Assembly: GCA_963662175.1 (NCBI GenBank)
Contig: OY759218.1
Coordinates: 25,070,051 to 25,134,050, forward strand
Length of the DNA stretch: 64,000 nucleotides
Direction: 5' to 3'
Source: Aradus depressus
Taxonomy: Eukaryota; Arthropoda; Insecta; Hemiptera; Aradidae
Positions 22,801-31,250 of the stretch are shown here, in pieces. Every line of letters starts with the position of its first letter. Position 1 is the first letter of the stretch. The notes beneath the pieces are model-generated. The model did no database searches. It was not told the DNA's origin and worked only from the letters and a program-made list of their open reading frames with translations. The position numbers and the translations under genes were made by a program.

Positions 22801-24134
22801 GTACAGGTCCCTCAGCTCCCCATTGGTCCGTATCCTCCATCTATCCCCCTCTGGAGTAGGGCCGTATATCTTTCTCAATACCTTCCTCTCCCACGTATTG
22901 AGTAAAACTTCGTCCCTCCTAGTCAGGACCCAGGTTTCACTCGCATATGTGACGACCGGTCTCAGGACTTAACAGTTAAATATCTAACTAAATTGAGCCT
23001 ATACAATGTCAGGACTCGTTAAACACCCCTCCCTACTTTGTTGGCAAAATTTAGGACTGCCGTAGTAGAGTCGGGTTCATGTCCACCAGAGCGACGAAAG
23101 AGGGCTCTGATAGCAGACAATATGTAGTAAAAGCCCGGGCATGAATCACAATGACTAGCTAAGTCTTAACTAAATTATTTATTAATTGAACGTTTTTATG
23201 TTACAGCTACCTTGATCGATATGATTGGAGTTACAGGTATAATTGCAATGAGGTCAATAGCTTCAAAATTGGTACCTCCCGAGGAATTAGGTAATTTGTG
23301 ATTTCATGTCTTTATTAGAATACTCACAAAAACAATTCTGTTGTAAAATTCCACCATGTTATTTTCAAGATAGAACTGTATTCAAAAAAAGTAATGATAT
23401 CAGAAATCATTGCAACCAAGTGGTACTACCTTTGAAAATATCTATAAACTATACACTTTTGCTAATGAACACGGTCGCAAAGATCCACTCAAATCGTGTT
23501 CATTATTTGGCCCCGCCACTGTTATTGGTATGAGTTGAAAATCCATTTTTTTTTTCAATAAATGTAAATATGTCTTTTGTGTCATCTCATCACTTAAACT
23601 GATTTATTTTATTCTAATTCTTGTAGTGTAAAGGAAATAAGGCTTTGCGTTTAGAGAAAGCGATACATTTTTAGCTAAACCATGTCTTATATTTTATTAT
23701 TGGTATTTCATCTCATTTTAGGAAAGATCAACTCCTTATTTGGGGTGTGTGAGGCCGTGGTGCCAATTATCTACCAACCTCTGTACAGTTTTGTATACAA
23801 TCAAACACTAAAGGTCCTACCGGGGGCGTTTTTCCTTGTTGGAGGTGGCTTAACCCTGCCAGCAGTGGGCATATTTTTGTAAGTATTATTTATTGCATGT
23901 TACATATCATTTTATCATACTCTTACTACAGATGTGATTGGCTACTTTCTTTGTCCTGTCTAATTTTTACTTTACCTACATTTCAGATATATGTATTATC
24001 TTCAGAAAGTCGACCCACTATCGCCAAGTGAAGAAGTAAACGGTGACGTAAATACAGAAAAAGAAATTAAAACTAACGAAGGTTATGAAATGACAGAAGG
24101 AATTTCAGAAATTTGTGTAAACACCAAACTGTGA
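13827..24134 (+). CDS. SLC46-type MFS transporter (proton-coupled folate transporter-like), C-terminal half
   Basis: Five exons were read: 13827-13928, 19441-19579, 23207-23290, 23722-23878 and 23987-24134 (stop TGA). Products in order are 'EIVVGYLFTRYRFQWDEVDF', 'TTFAIGIFTQVLKMEDSMLG', 'TLIDMIGVTGIIAMRSIASK', 'GKINSLFGVCEAVVPIIYQP' and a hydrophilic tail ending 'ISEICVNTKL'. The YLFTRYRFQW, AMRSIASKLV and ELGKINSLFGV signatures are those of the SLC46 family, plasma-membrane or lysosomal proton-coupled solute carriers of the major facilitator superfamily; this covers about transmembrane helices 7-12. Substrate cannot be told. All introns show GT-AG ends, but the exon at 19441 ends in phase 2 while the next reads in phase 1, a one-base conflict. 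N-terminal exons were not found. Confidence 0.85.
14240..14905 (-). repeat. Repeat family A copy, interrupted by an R1-like 3' end
   Basis: Core units at 14240-14329 and 14632-14790 belong together; the piece at 14330-14631 is inserted between 'acattcagtgtatc' and 'attattatagtttttgtgtt'. The right side ends in 'cttcccctatacagctgagg'. C runs at 14654-14670 and 14675-14688 again fall in the core's C-rich part. It lies in the first SLC46 intron seen here. Confidence 0.65.
14330..14631 (+). mobile_element. 5'-truncated R1-like element, 3' end only
   Basis: It opens with codons for 'SWLRIRKAF' and a stop, parallel to the end of the R1-like fragment at 39277 ('SWREQKKAF'), followed by the shared 'aacccggcgccgggggc' UTR start. 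It ends in A10 (14622-14631), the poly(A) tail. It is GC-rich against an AT-rich background. Confidence 0.7.
15361..15720 (-). repeat. Penelope-like relic with decayed hammerhead core, plus repeat E copy 2
   Basis: On the minus strand at 15414-15385 there is CTGATGA, an extra T, a five-pair stem GGGAC/GTCCC, then GAGA where a hammerhead would have GAAA. The rest (15545-15720) is the second copy of repeat E. Confidence 0.45.
15745..16240 (+). repeat. Repeat family A copy
   Basis: End A begins with the hairpin sequence 'cttccccagatatacgaag', then 'ttcgatgttaagttttcac', followed by three core units with 'ccataaggacg' and 'aataactgcc'. End B is not seen. A T run of about 30 lies just beyond, at 16292-16321. 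Confidence 0.75.
16928..17620 (+). repeat. Repeat family A copy with near-identical tandem units
   Basis: It runs from end A ('gctaatcggtcaaaaattcg') to end B ('gttttggagggagagcgaaa', 'gagaagtacattgccag'). The core contains three almost identical 142-bp units (17027-17452), showing recent tandem amplification compared with the diverged cores of other copies. Confidence 0.8.
17027..17452 (+). repeat. Three tandem 142-bp units
   Basis: Unit starts 'atgaatttatcggc' are at 17027, 17169 and 17311, with the next junction at 17453. The units differ at only about one or two positions. Confidence 0.9.
18220..18545 (-). mobile_element. SINE family S copy
   Basis: The left end 'agttagttattatgactca' and the family middle ('ggtagggtcattaacgagt', 'cctgacatcg') are clear; the tRNA-like head at the right ('gcagggttcgatcttgagct') is diverged. 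Confidence 0.75.
18990..19187. repeat. 198-bp near-perfect inverted repeat with decayed hammerhead-like motifs
   Basis: The arms run 'ctggcattttttccagagg' ... 'gacaatatttcgggac' and their complements, meeting near 19088. Each arm carries a GGGAC/GTCCC-like stem followed by GAAATATTG, preceded by CAGAAGA or CAGGAAGA where a hammerhead core would read CTGAAGA. The layout matches the smaller inverted pairs at 25967-26105 and 28735-29010. It lies about 250 bp upstream of an SLC46 exon. Confidence 0.75.
20370..21800 (+). repeat. Repeat family A copy split by a non-LTR insertion
   Basis: End A at 20380-20500 ('gcccagctatacaagtatg') and core plus end B at 21478-21790 ('tctggggaagtacattgcag', 'gtgattcaccgac') belong to one copy. 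About 930 bp between them is a retrotransposon fragment on the opposite strand. Confidence 0.75.
20540..21477 (-). pseudogene. CR1/jockey-superfamily non-LTR 3' end
   Basis: Minus-strand translation, with one frameshift, gives 'RSRPSDLFIPSHRSSAFPQ', then 'SFLVQAFSLWNSLPPPIRHS' and 'PSVASFKSSLFQFL', ending in TGA. The P-HR...F....F..WN.LP..IR...S...FK..L pattern is the conserved end of CR1/L2/jockey-like ORF2 proteins. An AT-rich 3' UTR continues to the 'gaccgaggtcccctaagaat' region near 20580. The copy is strongly 5'-truncated. Confidence 0.65.
22527..22972 (-). pseudogene. Non-LTR retrotransposon ORF2 C-terminal fragment, one frameshift
   Basis: Pieces in order are 'LRPVVTYASETWVLT', 'VLRKIYGPTPEGDRWRIRTN' and 'GELRDLYKSPD', then after a +/-1 shift 'AIVKQGRLRWLGHLQRM', 'GRPRLRWLEDVEDDLRTMGV' and 'DRVEWRKIVAEAQVL'. 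The family is the same as the copy at 10440-10878. It lies in the intron between SLC46 exons two and three of this window. Confidence 0.8.
23005..23155 (+). mobile_element. SINE family S, 5'-truncated copy
   Basis: It contains 'aggactcgttaaacacccct' and the 3' end 'taaaagcccgggcatgaatc'. The head is missing. It ends about 50 bases before the SLC46 splice acceptor at 23206. Confidence 0.75.
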
Positions 24135-24144
24135 TGGTTTTTCA

Positions 24145-24150
24145 AATAAA
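24145..24150 (+). promoter_or_regulatory. Candidate polyadenylation signal of the SLC46 gene
   Basis: AATAAA begins 11 bases after the stop codon. It is close for a 3' UTR, and other AATAAA hexamers follow (for example near 24981), so the used site is not certain. Confidence 0.3.
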
Positions 24151-25224
24151 ACATTCAAAATTCAATAGTGTACTTCAGGTAACAGTCGGGTGTTCACATT
24201 TTGTGAAAAGCAACTTTTACATGTTATTATAAACTAATTCATTTTCTCTGCACTATCCCGGTTCAAGCTTCCATACCAAAAATCCTAACCCAGAATCAGT
24301 GGCTAACGTGGAAATCCGTGATTTCGGATTAATTCAAAGATTTTATAAATGTCAACTTTTTTTGGAAAATATTACTAAAATAAATGTATACTTGCGTTAT
24401 GAAAAAGAAATTATTGAAAGGAACTAATATAATCTAGCTAGATGACAACTTTATAAAACATTACCGAAGTATGGGCCCTGAGCCCCTGGCATTTTGCCAG
24501 TCCAGCGATGCTATAGTTAGGCCATTTCTATAACAGCATAAATATAAAGTAACATAGAAAAGGATTGTTGGTTCGAGGAAAATCGAGATGTTTTCAATGG
24601 AATTTCACGTTTCAATAAAAAGAATGTACTATAAATTGTAATAGGAAATAGTTCTAGAAAATGTTTAAATTGTAACGCATGACAACGAATTTAAAAAATG
24701 TTTTTTCTTATTATTATTATGTTAATGAAGCTGAATTATTTTCATATTTTCTTTTTTGTCCCATATATTTCTATTGGTTCCACAAATGTAATTTCATATC
24801 ACAGGTGATATAATAATTATATAAGGCCGTGCCGAAGTAATTTTCCTGAGGTCCTTACAGGTTACAATTAATTTATGATTATGTTTATTTTTCTATGTTG
24901 TAAAAACAAAAGTGTATATATTCATTTTTCTTCCAATTTTTCTATCCCGAGTCTCTTAATATTCTTTTTAAATACTTCAATAAAAAATTATCACGTTTTA
25001 TTATAGGATTTTTGTCATGAAAATGTTGGTAAAAATAATTTTCATGTAGTTTTATCTTATTCTTAACATATTGCAGTTAACAATAAAATACAAGACCCGC
25101 CAATTGAAACGATAGAAGTTTAAAAAAAGGAGAGTATTTTTTTTTTTTTTGTAAAGAAGAAATTAATGTTTATGAAAAAATTAATATTTCCACCTAATTT
25201 ACTTTTATCGTATCAGCAGTAGTA

Positions 25225-25445
25225 TCGGCGGTAGCGAGCTTGCCTAATGTGCTCAAGATCGCAGGTTCGAAATCCGGCCGAGGCCCTTGATCGTAGGAAA
25301 ATAAACCCAGTGAGAACGCCGTCCTTCGGCGTGGAACGTTAAACGATGGTCGCGAGCCAGTACGATATCAGGTTCTCATTAACCTTCCTGATAACTAAAC
25401 CTGAGTAAGCAAAATATGACCTCGTAGTTAAAGCCTGGGTATCAC
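25225..25445 (+). mobile_element. SINE family S copy
   Basis: The head includes 'gatcgcaggttcgaaatccg' (B box), followed by 'ggcccttgatcgtagg', 'gttctcattaacc' and the 3' end 'ctcgtagttaaagcctgggt'. Bases 24151-25224 hold no recognisable gene. Confidence 0.8.
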
Positions 25446-25729
25446 CAATATGGGTTGTTATAAGCATCATGTTTGTAACAAATTATCAACGTGAAAATGG
25501 TCATAATCTTAGGACGAAAAATCCTTAAAATCCAGAGACTATGCTCTCTCTCTCTCAATGAGACAATCCACGCATACATATACAATTTTTATCCAAGAAA
25601 ATTAAAAAACAATAGTTATTGATGATGATGAATATGAAAAATGATAATCTGTATATTTATTTTTGCGGGATTTAAAATCTTTGACGGATAAAATATATGT
25701 GTCCGAATACATTTTCGCGATCTGTGTCG

Positions 25730-25990
25730 ATAGTTTTTATGACTCTTGCCCGGGCTTTACACTACGTCATCATATTGCATACTACCAGTGCGCTCTTTCG
25801 TCGCTCTAGTGGACATGAGCCCGACTCTACAATGGGAGTCCTAGATGTTGCCTACATTGAACTCAGTAGGCTAGGATGCTATCTCTTAGCTACCGGCGCC
25901 CTCACTCTGTGTCGATATAGGAGGAAAACAAATAAAATTAAAAAAACTTATTTAAAATGTATACTGTCTAATATCACAAAAAAATATATA
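25730..25990 (-). mobile_element. SINE S joined to a Penelope-like end
   Basis: An internally shortened SINE ('cccgggctttacactacg' to 'gctaccggcgccctcactct') is followed directly by 'gtcgatataggaggaaaac', then 'aaaatgtatactgtctaat' and 'tcacaaaaaaatatata'. The same join recurs at 55930-56065 and 56066-56275, so this is a composite repeat rather than chance adjacency. Confidence 0.6.
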
Positions 25991-26022
25991 TAGCTGTTTC
26001 GACTTACGCCATCGTCAGCACA
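25987..26022 (-). ncRNA. Hammerhead-ribozyme-like motif
   Basis: On the minus strand: stem I strand TGTG, core CTGACGA, one extra T, stem II GGC/GTC with a GTAA loop, core GAAA, a minimal stem III (ACAGCT), cleavage-site A, and TATA as the stem I partner (with wobble pairs). Known background: Penelope-like elements carry minimal type I hammerheads. Activity is not shown. Confidence 0.5.
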
Positions 26023-26039
26023 AAGTTCAACAGTAATCT

Positions 26040-26070
26040 GTGCTGACGATGTAAGCCGAAAAAGGTACAC
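26040..26070 (+). ncRNA. Hammerhead-ribozyme-like motif (stem II shortened)
   Basis: Plus strand: GTG, CTGACGA, T, a collapsed stem II, GAAA, then GGTA and CAC, which pairs with GTG as stem I. Compared with its inverted partner at 25987-26022, bases are missing in stem II, so this copy is probably inactive. Confidence 0.4.
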
Positions 26071-26105
26071 TACATGTATATATTTTTTGTGGAATTAGAA
26101 AATAT

Positions 26106-27605
26106 AAATGTTAAACAACTTCAGCTTCTATTTGTTTTTAAAGTATACAGGGTTCATAAAAAGTGTACAATTTTCATACAGAACTTTTTATTTAATTTCG
26201 ATTTGATCTTATAATGATAATATACAAAAATAAATGCATTTAACATATTCTTTAGATTGTTCACGCATAAGTACAAACTACAAATGAATCAGTTCCCAAA
26301 AAGTAACTAAGGACCCTTAAAAACTATATCATACAACATAATATATACATACCAATTTGTAAGTTACATTAATTTTTTTGCAGCCTATATTTATAATACA
26401 TTTCTAACTACTTGGTGTTTTGAAAAATTATTAAAAAAATATACAGTTTCTCAGGAAATGGAGAGTTGACAGATTTCAGTAAAGTCAGCACAGCTGTTTG
26501 GTGTTCTTAATAATCAGTGGTGATAACGAAATTTAATATTTAAAAACTGAAATAATTATTTTTTTGCCTTCTAAACTAATTTTTACGATTATTTATATTT
26601 TATAAATTCATTTGCATTTTTGTTCGAATCGCCCGACTGTCATCCGTACTTTACTCCATAAATAATATAGTTTTTTTTTTTTAAATTTATTCAATTATTT
26701 CAAGTTATATTGAACTCGGAAAAAAAATAAAAAAGATGTTCGAATTTTCATTCTCTTTATTTGATTTCTAGACTGATAGAATATTTACAGGGGTAGGCTG
26801 TCAACCAACCCACACTAGTAATATAAACTTCTCGGAAAGTAGTGTAAATTAGTTCTTTCCTTTTTTTAAATTAATTTTTCATAGTAATTTTAAATTATAT
26901 ATATATTTTTTTTTATCACCCTTATAATATATATTAACTAACAAGTTTTTAATATTTAACTCTTCTATTATTTAATAATATTTAATAAAATACAAAGCAA
27001 TGGAGGGATTATGAAAAGAATACAATATAAGAAATAATAAAAATAACTAGCTACCTATATGCAGGTATTACATCACAAATTCAAAAAATGTTGGAGCTAA
27101 AATATAATTTATTATGGCAATTATAATAGTTTCAATAATTTGATTCATAAATCAAGAATGAAATATTGTAAATTGTTGTGATTTACAAAATATTTCTTGA
27201 ACTTTTTTTTTAAATATGATTTCTAGTTGGTTGAAATTCATAACAAAATTGCTTAGATTTAAAAAAAATATTGATATGGGTAAAATCCCTGATACCTAAT
27301 ATAAAGAAAACCCGATAAGGAAGTGTTAATGTGTTTAATTGTATAATATACATATTAGAGATTACTTCTAGAAATTGACTATCAGCTTAAATATTAAGAA
27401 ATAAAATTTTAAAATTATATCCATTACAATATATTACATTTTAAAAATAACTAACAACCAAATAAATCAAAATTTTGTTGTTGATCGTGAAAAAAATTCT
27501 ATATAAAGAAAATCCACTTTACAAACGATTAAAAAAATTAATATATGTATATAAATTTAGCTGCTAAGTTAAAAGCCTGAGGAGAATTATTCTAAAAAAC
27601 TAAAT
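26106..27605. other. AT-rich gene-free stretch
   Basis: Very AT-rich sequence with short A and T runs. I see no coding exon, RNA gene or clear repeat family in it. Confidence 0.6.
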
Positions 27606-27609
27606 GCTG

Positions 27610-27760
27610 ACCGTACAAATGAAGGCGTTTTTCCCCCGAAATCTTTTGTTGCATGGACTACCACTGTTGTCGCAGGTTTGAATCCCGACCAGGGAGGTTT
27701 TATTTCATAGAAATAGCTGTTTGCGCCGCCCCACCCCGACCTCAATTAAGAGAAGAATAT
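27610..27760 (+). repeat. SINE-like tRNA head remnant (second type)
   Basis: A B-box-like 'gcaggtttgaatcccgacc' is followed by 'ttttatttcatagaa', as in the sequence at 919-1016. Confidence 0.4.
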
Positions 27761-28228
27761 CAATATATTAAGACAGCAGTAATCGGTTCTTTTAGTTCCT
27801 CTGGTCTTCAAGAGTTTTGCCTAGTTGCCTGAATTCGGCTTTTGACGGTTGAATAAGTACGGGCAGGAAATTGACTTCCGGCTTTTTTTCTTCAAGAAAA
27901 ACCTTCCTTTCCAAGAGTCAAAGTCGTGTGATCCCATTTACTGGTTTTCTTTGGACCATATACCGAAAAGAAGTATAGAAAAGCAGGAAAAAAAAAGAAT
28001 GGAAGACTGACAAAGCCAACAGAAAACTTTGACAGAGCCAACTGTTATATGAATAAGTACAAATAGGGTACAATGAAAGCTGGTCATACAACTCTTAAAC
28101 AGTTTAGAAATAGGATTAACGAAATTTAAACAATCCATCCCTTTTGTTAAAATGTTATTTCCCTTTTCCATCTCGCCCGTGAATGTGGCCATACAGAAAG
28201 GGTAGAGTATTCTTTCAAGTAATATAGA

Positions 28229-28561
28229 ATGTTCAAACTCGAATTACATTTTAAAAAACACAGAATAAAAACGTTTGCATCTAATTTCAACCCCATAAAA
28301 GAGGGAAAATTGATTTTACAAAATATTTTAAAGTGTCCATACTCCTGTGAGCGGGACTGTAGATATTACAGGATACTTAATAAAAGGCGAAAGTTTCACT
28401 TAAAAAAACATTGGTACATCTATTCCAGTTTTTTAAATTGTTATCCTGATTCGCCGTGGGAAGTCAATATTGTTAGTCCTATTGATACTCCCATCCCAAT
28501 TGTGAAATGGGAAAATGTGTCCATATTTGCAAACCAACAGACCATGAATAACACGCTATAA
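28229..28561 (+). CDS. Unrecognised 110-residue open frame
   Basis: Not recognised. It is basic and cysteine/aromatic-rich, with 'CPYSCERDCRYYRI' and 'RRKFHLKKHWYIY' in the middle. Its composition is less AT-biased than its surroundings. No splice sites, promoter or homologous copy in the window supports it, and it may be chance or an exon of a lineage-specific gene or transposon. Confidence 0.15.
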   Translation: MFKLELHFKKHRIKTFASNFNPIKEGKLILQNILKCPYSCERDCRYYRILNKRRKFHLKKHWYIYSSFLNCYPDSPWEVNIVSPIDTPIPIVKWENVSIFANQQTMNNTL

Positions 28562-28734
28562 CGCTTTTTCAATTTATTTAAATAAATAGAATTTTCTTTA
28601 TTTCTTCTCTTAATTAGTTAATTAATTTAAGCCATTAGGCCAGGATTAGTTCTTTACGAAAGTATAAAAATAAGTCATAAATGATACTTAACACTTTTCG
28701 CAGAGATATTGTGAAACACTTAATAAAATATAAA

Positions 28735-29010
28735 TAAAGAAAAGCGTATATTTTTTTTTTAAATATTGACTATTTCACAAAATATATATATTTATATTTA
28801 TATATAATTTATTATTTAACTTTTGGTATTGCTATCATCTTCAGCCACGACTTAACTACTGAACAAACAAATACTGAAATACAGTATTTGTTAAGTCGTG
28901 GCTGAAGATGGTAGCAATACCGAAAGTACTCCCACATTTGATATATATTTTGTGAAATAGACAATATTTTTAAGAAACATGCGTTTTTCTTTATTTTGTA
29001 TTTAGTCATA
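28735..29010. repeat. Inverted pair of Penelope-like ends with hammerhead motifs
   Basis: The left arm (about 28735-28857, minus orientation) and right arm (about 28890-29005) repeat 'agtcgtggctgaagatg', 'cacaaaatatat' and 'gaaaagcgtat'/'acatgcgtttttctttatt' in opposite orientations. The right arm matches 52888-53245 almost base for base. The left arm's core has AAAA in place of GAAA; the right arm's core is intact. Confidence 0.75.
28898..28935 (+). ncRNA. Hammerhead-ribozyme-like motif, best copy
   Basis: Stem I GTGG (28898-28901) pairs with CCAC (28932-28935). Between them come core CTGAAGA, one extra T, stem II GGTA/TACC closed by a GCAA tetraloop, core GAAA, a two-pair stem III (AG/CT with a two-base loop), and C at the cleavage position. 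All core positions expected of a type I hammerhead are present. The very short stem III resembles the minimal forms described in Penelope-like elements, which are thought to work as dimers. Confidence 0.6.
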
Positions 29011-29460
29011 AATGCAAAAAAATGAAAAATAATAGTATAAATAAATAAATAAAAATGTATTCCGCCTTCACTATAAGACTAGTCATTTTGGAGACTATCT
29101 GACGGTCTAGCCTGCTATGTAAAAACAAAATTCTTCAACCGAAATTCATTTTAAAACAAAAATACATTTGTTTAGCTTTTTTATTACACTTTTATCGTAT
29201 GTTTATACTGCTTCATCGAATTATGCTGGTATAATTCACGGAGAATTTATCACAGTCTTCTTCAACCGTATACCGTAATAAATATGCACCCATGAGCGCG
29301 CACACACACACCTTATGTCCTATCACAAGATAAAAATAATTTATCTTGCCATTTCAGGCACACATTGTGTACAATGCAATGAAATCTACACTTAAAATGA
29401 TGAAAACGTGAGAACTAACTTTATAAATAGACATAATGAGAATTTATAAAAATACAAGAG

Positions 29461-29565
29461 CCATCAGGTTTGAACTCGATGCTTCCAGCAGAGATCACGA
29501 ACCGGTTAGCGCACCCGTAATCATTGCAGCAAGTATCTTAGGTTCAATTCTAGGCTGGTTCTCAC
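29461..29565 (+). repeat. Possible degenerate tRNA-derived SINE head
   Basis: A B-box-like 'ttaggttcaattctaggct' is preceded by 'ccggttagcgcacccg' at tRNA-like spacing. No second copy was seen, so this is weak. Confidence 0.25.
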
Positions 29566-29603
29566 AATTATTTCGACTCATTAAAATTCTATTCGGAAAA
29601 TAG

Positions 29604-31250
29604 ATCAATTGAGTAGGCTAATTGCAAAGTGCGCTAAATCGATTTTTTTGAAAAAAATGAGTTTGGGCTATCGTTGGATTCACAATGGCGTTCGCTACAA
29701 TTCTGTCATGGTTTAACATTGCAAAACTCGCTAAAAACCTATTTAAATCAAGTTTGAAGTTCTGTGGCTGTGCCAAAACACGCTAAACCCCATGATTCCC
29801 CCGGCGCAAAACGAGCTGAAAACATTCCTGTTGCAAAAGTCATCTTGACAAATGTTAGCCTACATGAATCCAAAAGCAAAACGCGCTATATTTTATGATG
29901 CCTCCAATCCACCTCACTTTTCACGTCTGTTTCTCGTTTTTTTTTGTTTTTTTTTATTTCTTCTATCCTCTTTGTCATTATTACATGATATTCATGCTGG
30001 AGTATTGGCTGCTGCATGAAGCTCTCAAAAATATTGCTTTATTTCCCGATCGTCGGCCACTCCTACATACCCCCCGACAGGTTGTTTGGTAATTTGGAGA
30101 AAGAATTCAAATCCTCAGAACTACCTTGATATATTTCAAAAGTACACCACAATCATTCGTCTAGGTGTAGACTGCGACGTTTTAGACTGGAAGGAAGCAA
30201 GTGACAAGTTTTTTAAGGCGACTACGTCTTGGCATTTCAAATTTCAAGAAGCTAAAAAAATTGTACTTACGAAAGGAACTACACAACGAGGCGTGTTAGT
30301 CCAGGGAGAACCCTGCTATAATTTCGAAGCTGGGGAACCAAAATTGGTTACCAAAAAAAACAGATCTATACGCAATGTTAAATTGCAAAAAGTCACAAGA
30401 GGGGTTGAAGTTAAACCGGCAAAATTAACAGATGTGTTGTGACTTTTGGAATTGCACTACGGAGAAAAGTGGATGGAAAATCCCCAACTTGAATATTATT
30501 CAGAGGTTTTCAGTGCCCAATCATCCACTCGAAGCACATCATCCGCTATCGCATCACCTAATCAGAACGATGAGGAGGAAGGGAACGAAGTAGTTCTGGA
30601 ATTTGGTGTCATTGGAAATCAAGTTCACATCGTGGGAGCAACTTCAGGAAATTCAAGAGAGTATGGAGAAGTACCAGAAGAGACAGACTTTGATTTGATG
30701 GAGAGTGACTGCGAAGAGATGATTTGAAATGTTTTATAGTTTCAAATTATTTCATAATTAGTTTAAAAATTGTATTATTACTATCCTCTTTTTATAATAA
30801 AATACTTTCATGTTTTACTATAAATTTTGCACCAAATTAATTTTTTTAAATTAATAAAATAATTTTCTATCAAAAAATTAAGTTTTATTAAAAGAATCAC
30901 CTATATAAACTCAAAATTAGCTCCTTACTGGGACTAGGACACTAAAATTGGTGAGTTTTCAACAGGACAGATTTTGCAGATGGCTGACCCCTGACCCTAC
31001 AGAAGCAAAGCTTCAAAAACCTATTACTGCTGCAAAATGAGCTAATTCCAAATTTAAATTTGAAATAACAATTTTTTGTACATTGGAAAATGTTGAAATT
31101 TTGCAGGACAAATCTCACGATTTTTAGGGATTTAAAAAAAAAAATAGGTACAGTAACTCGCCTGGATCAATGGCTATCAGTTTTTTGCGTTTATCTTGCT
31201 TTCACTTGGAAGCACTTTAGCGCACTTTGCAATTGGCCTACTCAATTGAT
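29604..31250. mobile_element. DNA transposon with 35-bp TIRs and repeated subterminal motif, unfamiliar family
   Basis: The ends 29604-29638 and 31216-31250 are inverted copies differing at one position (core 'aattgcaaagtgcgctaaa'). The outer part of each end contains TCAATTGA, a palindrome that could instead be an 8-bp target duplication. Variants of GCAAAACGCGCTAAA recur inside at 29721, 29772, 29806, 29876 and 31032, suggesting binding sites for an element-encoded protein. The interior encodes one broken frame (30086-30727). I could not assign the family. Confidence 0.75.
30086..30727 (+). pseudogene. Transposon-borne open frame with one in-frame TGA, unrecognised
   Basis: A single frame of about 213 codons is broken only by TGA at 30440-30442 ('KLTDVL' stop 'LLELHYGEKWMENPQLEYYS'). 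The first part is basic (K/R-rich up to the stop); the last 60 residues are strongly acidic and serine-rich, ending 'DFDLMESDCEEMI'. No start ATG was found at the left end, so the frame may begin in an unseen exon. No transposase triad or zinc finger is visible. Confidence 0.5.
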
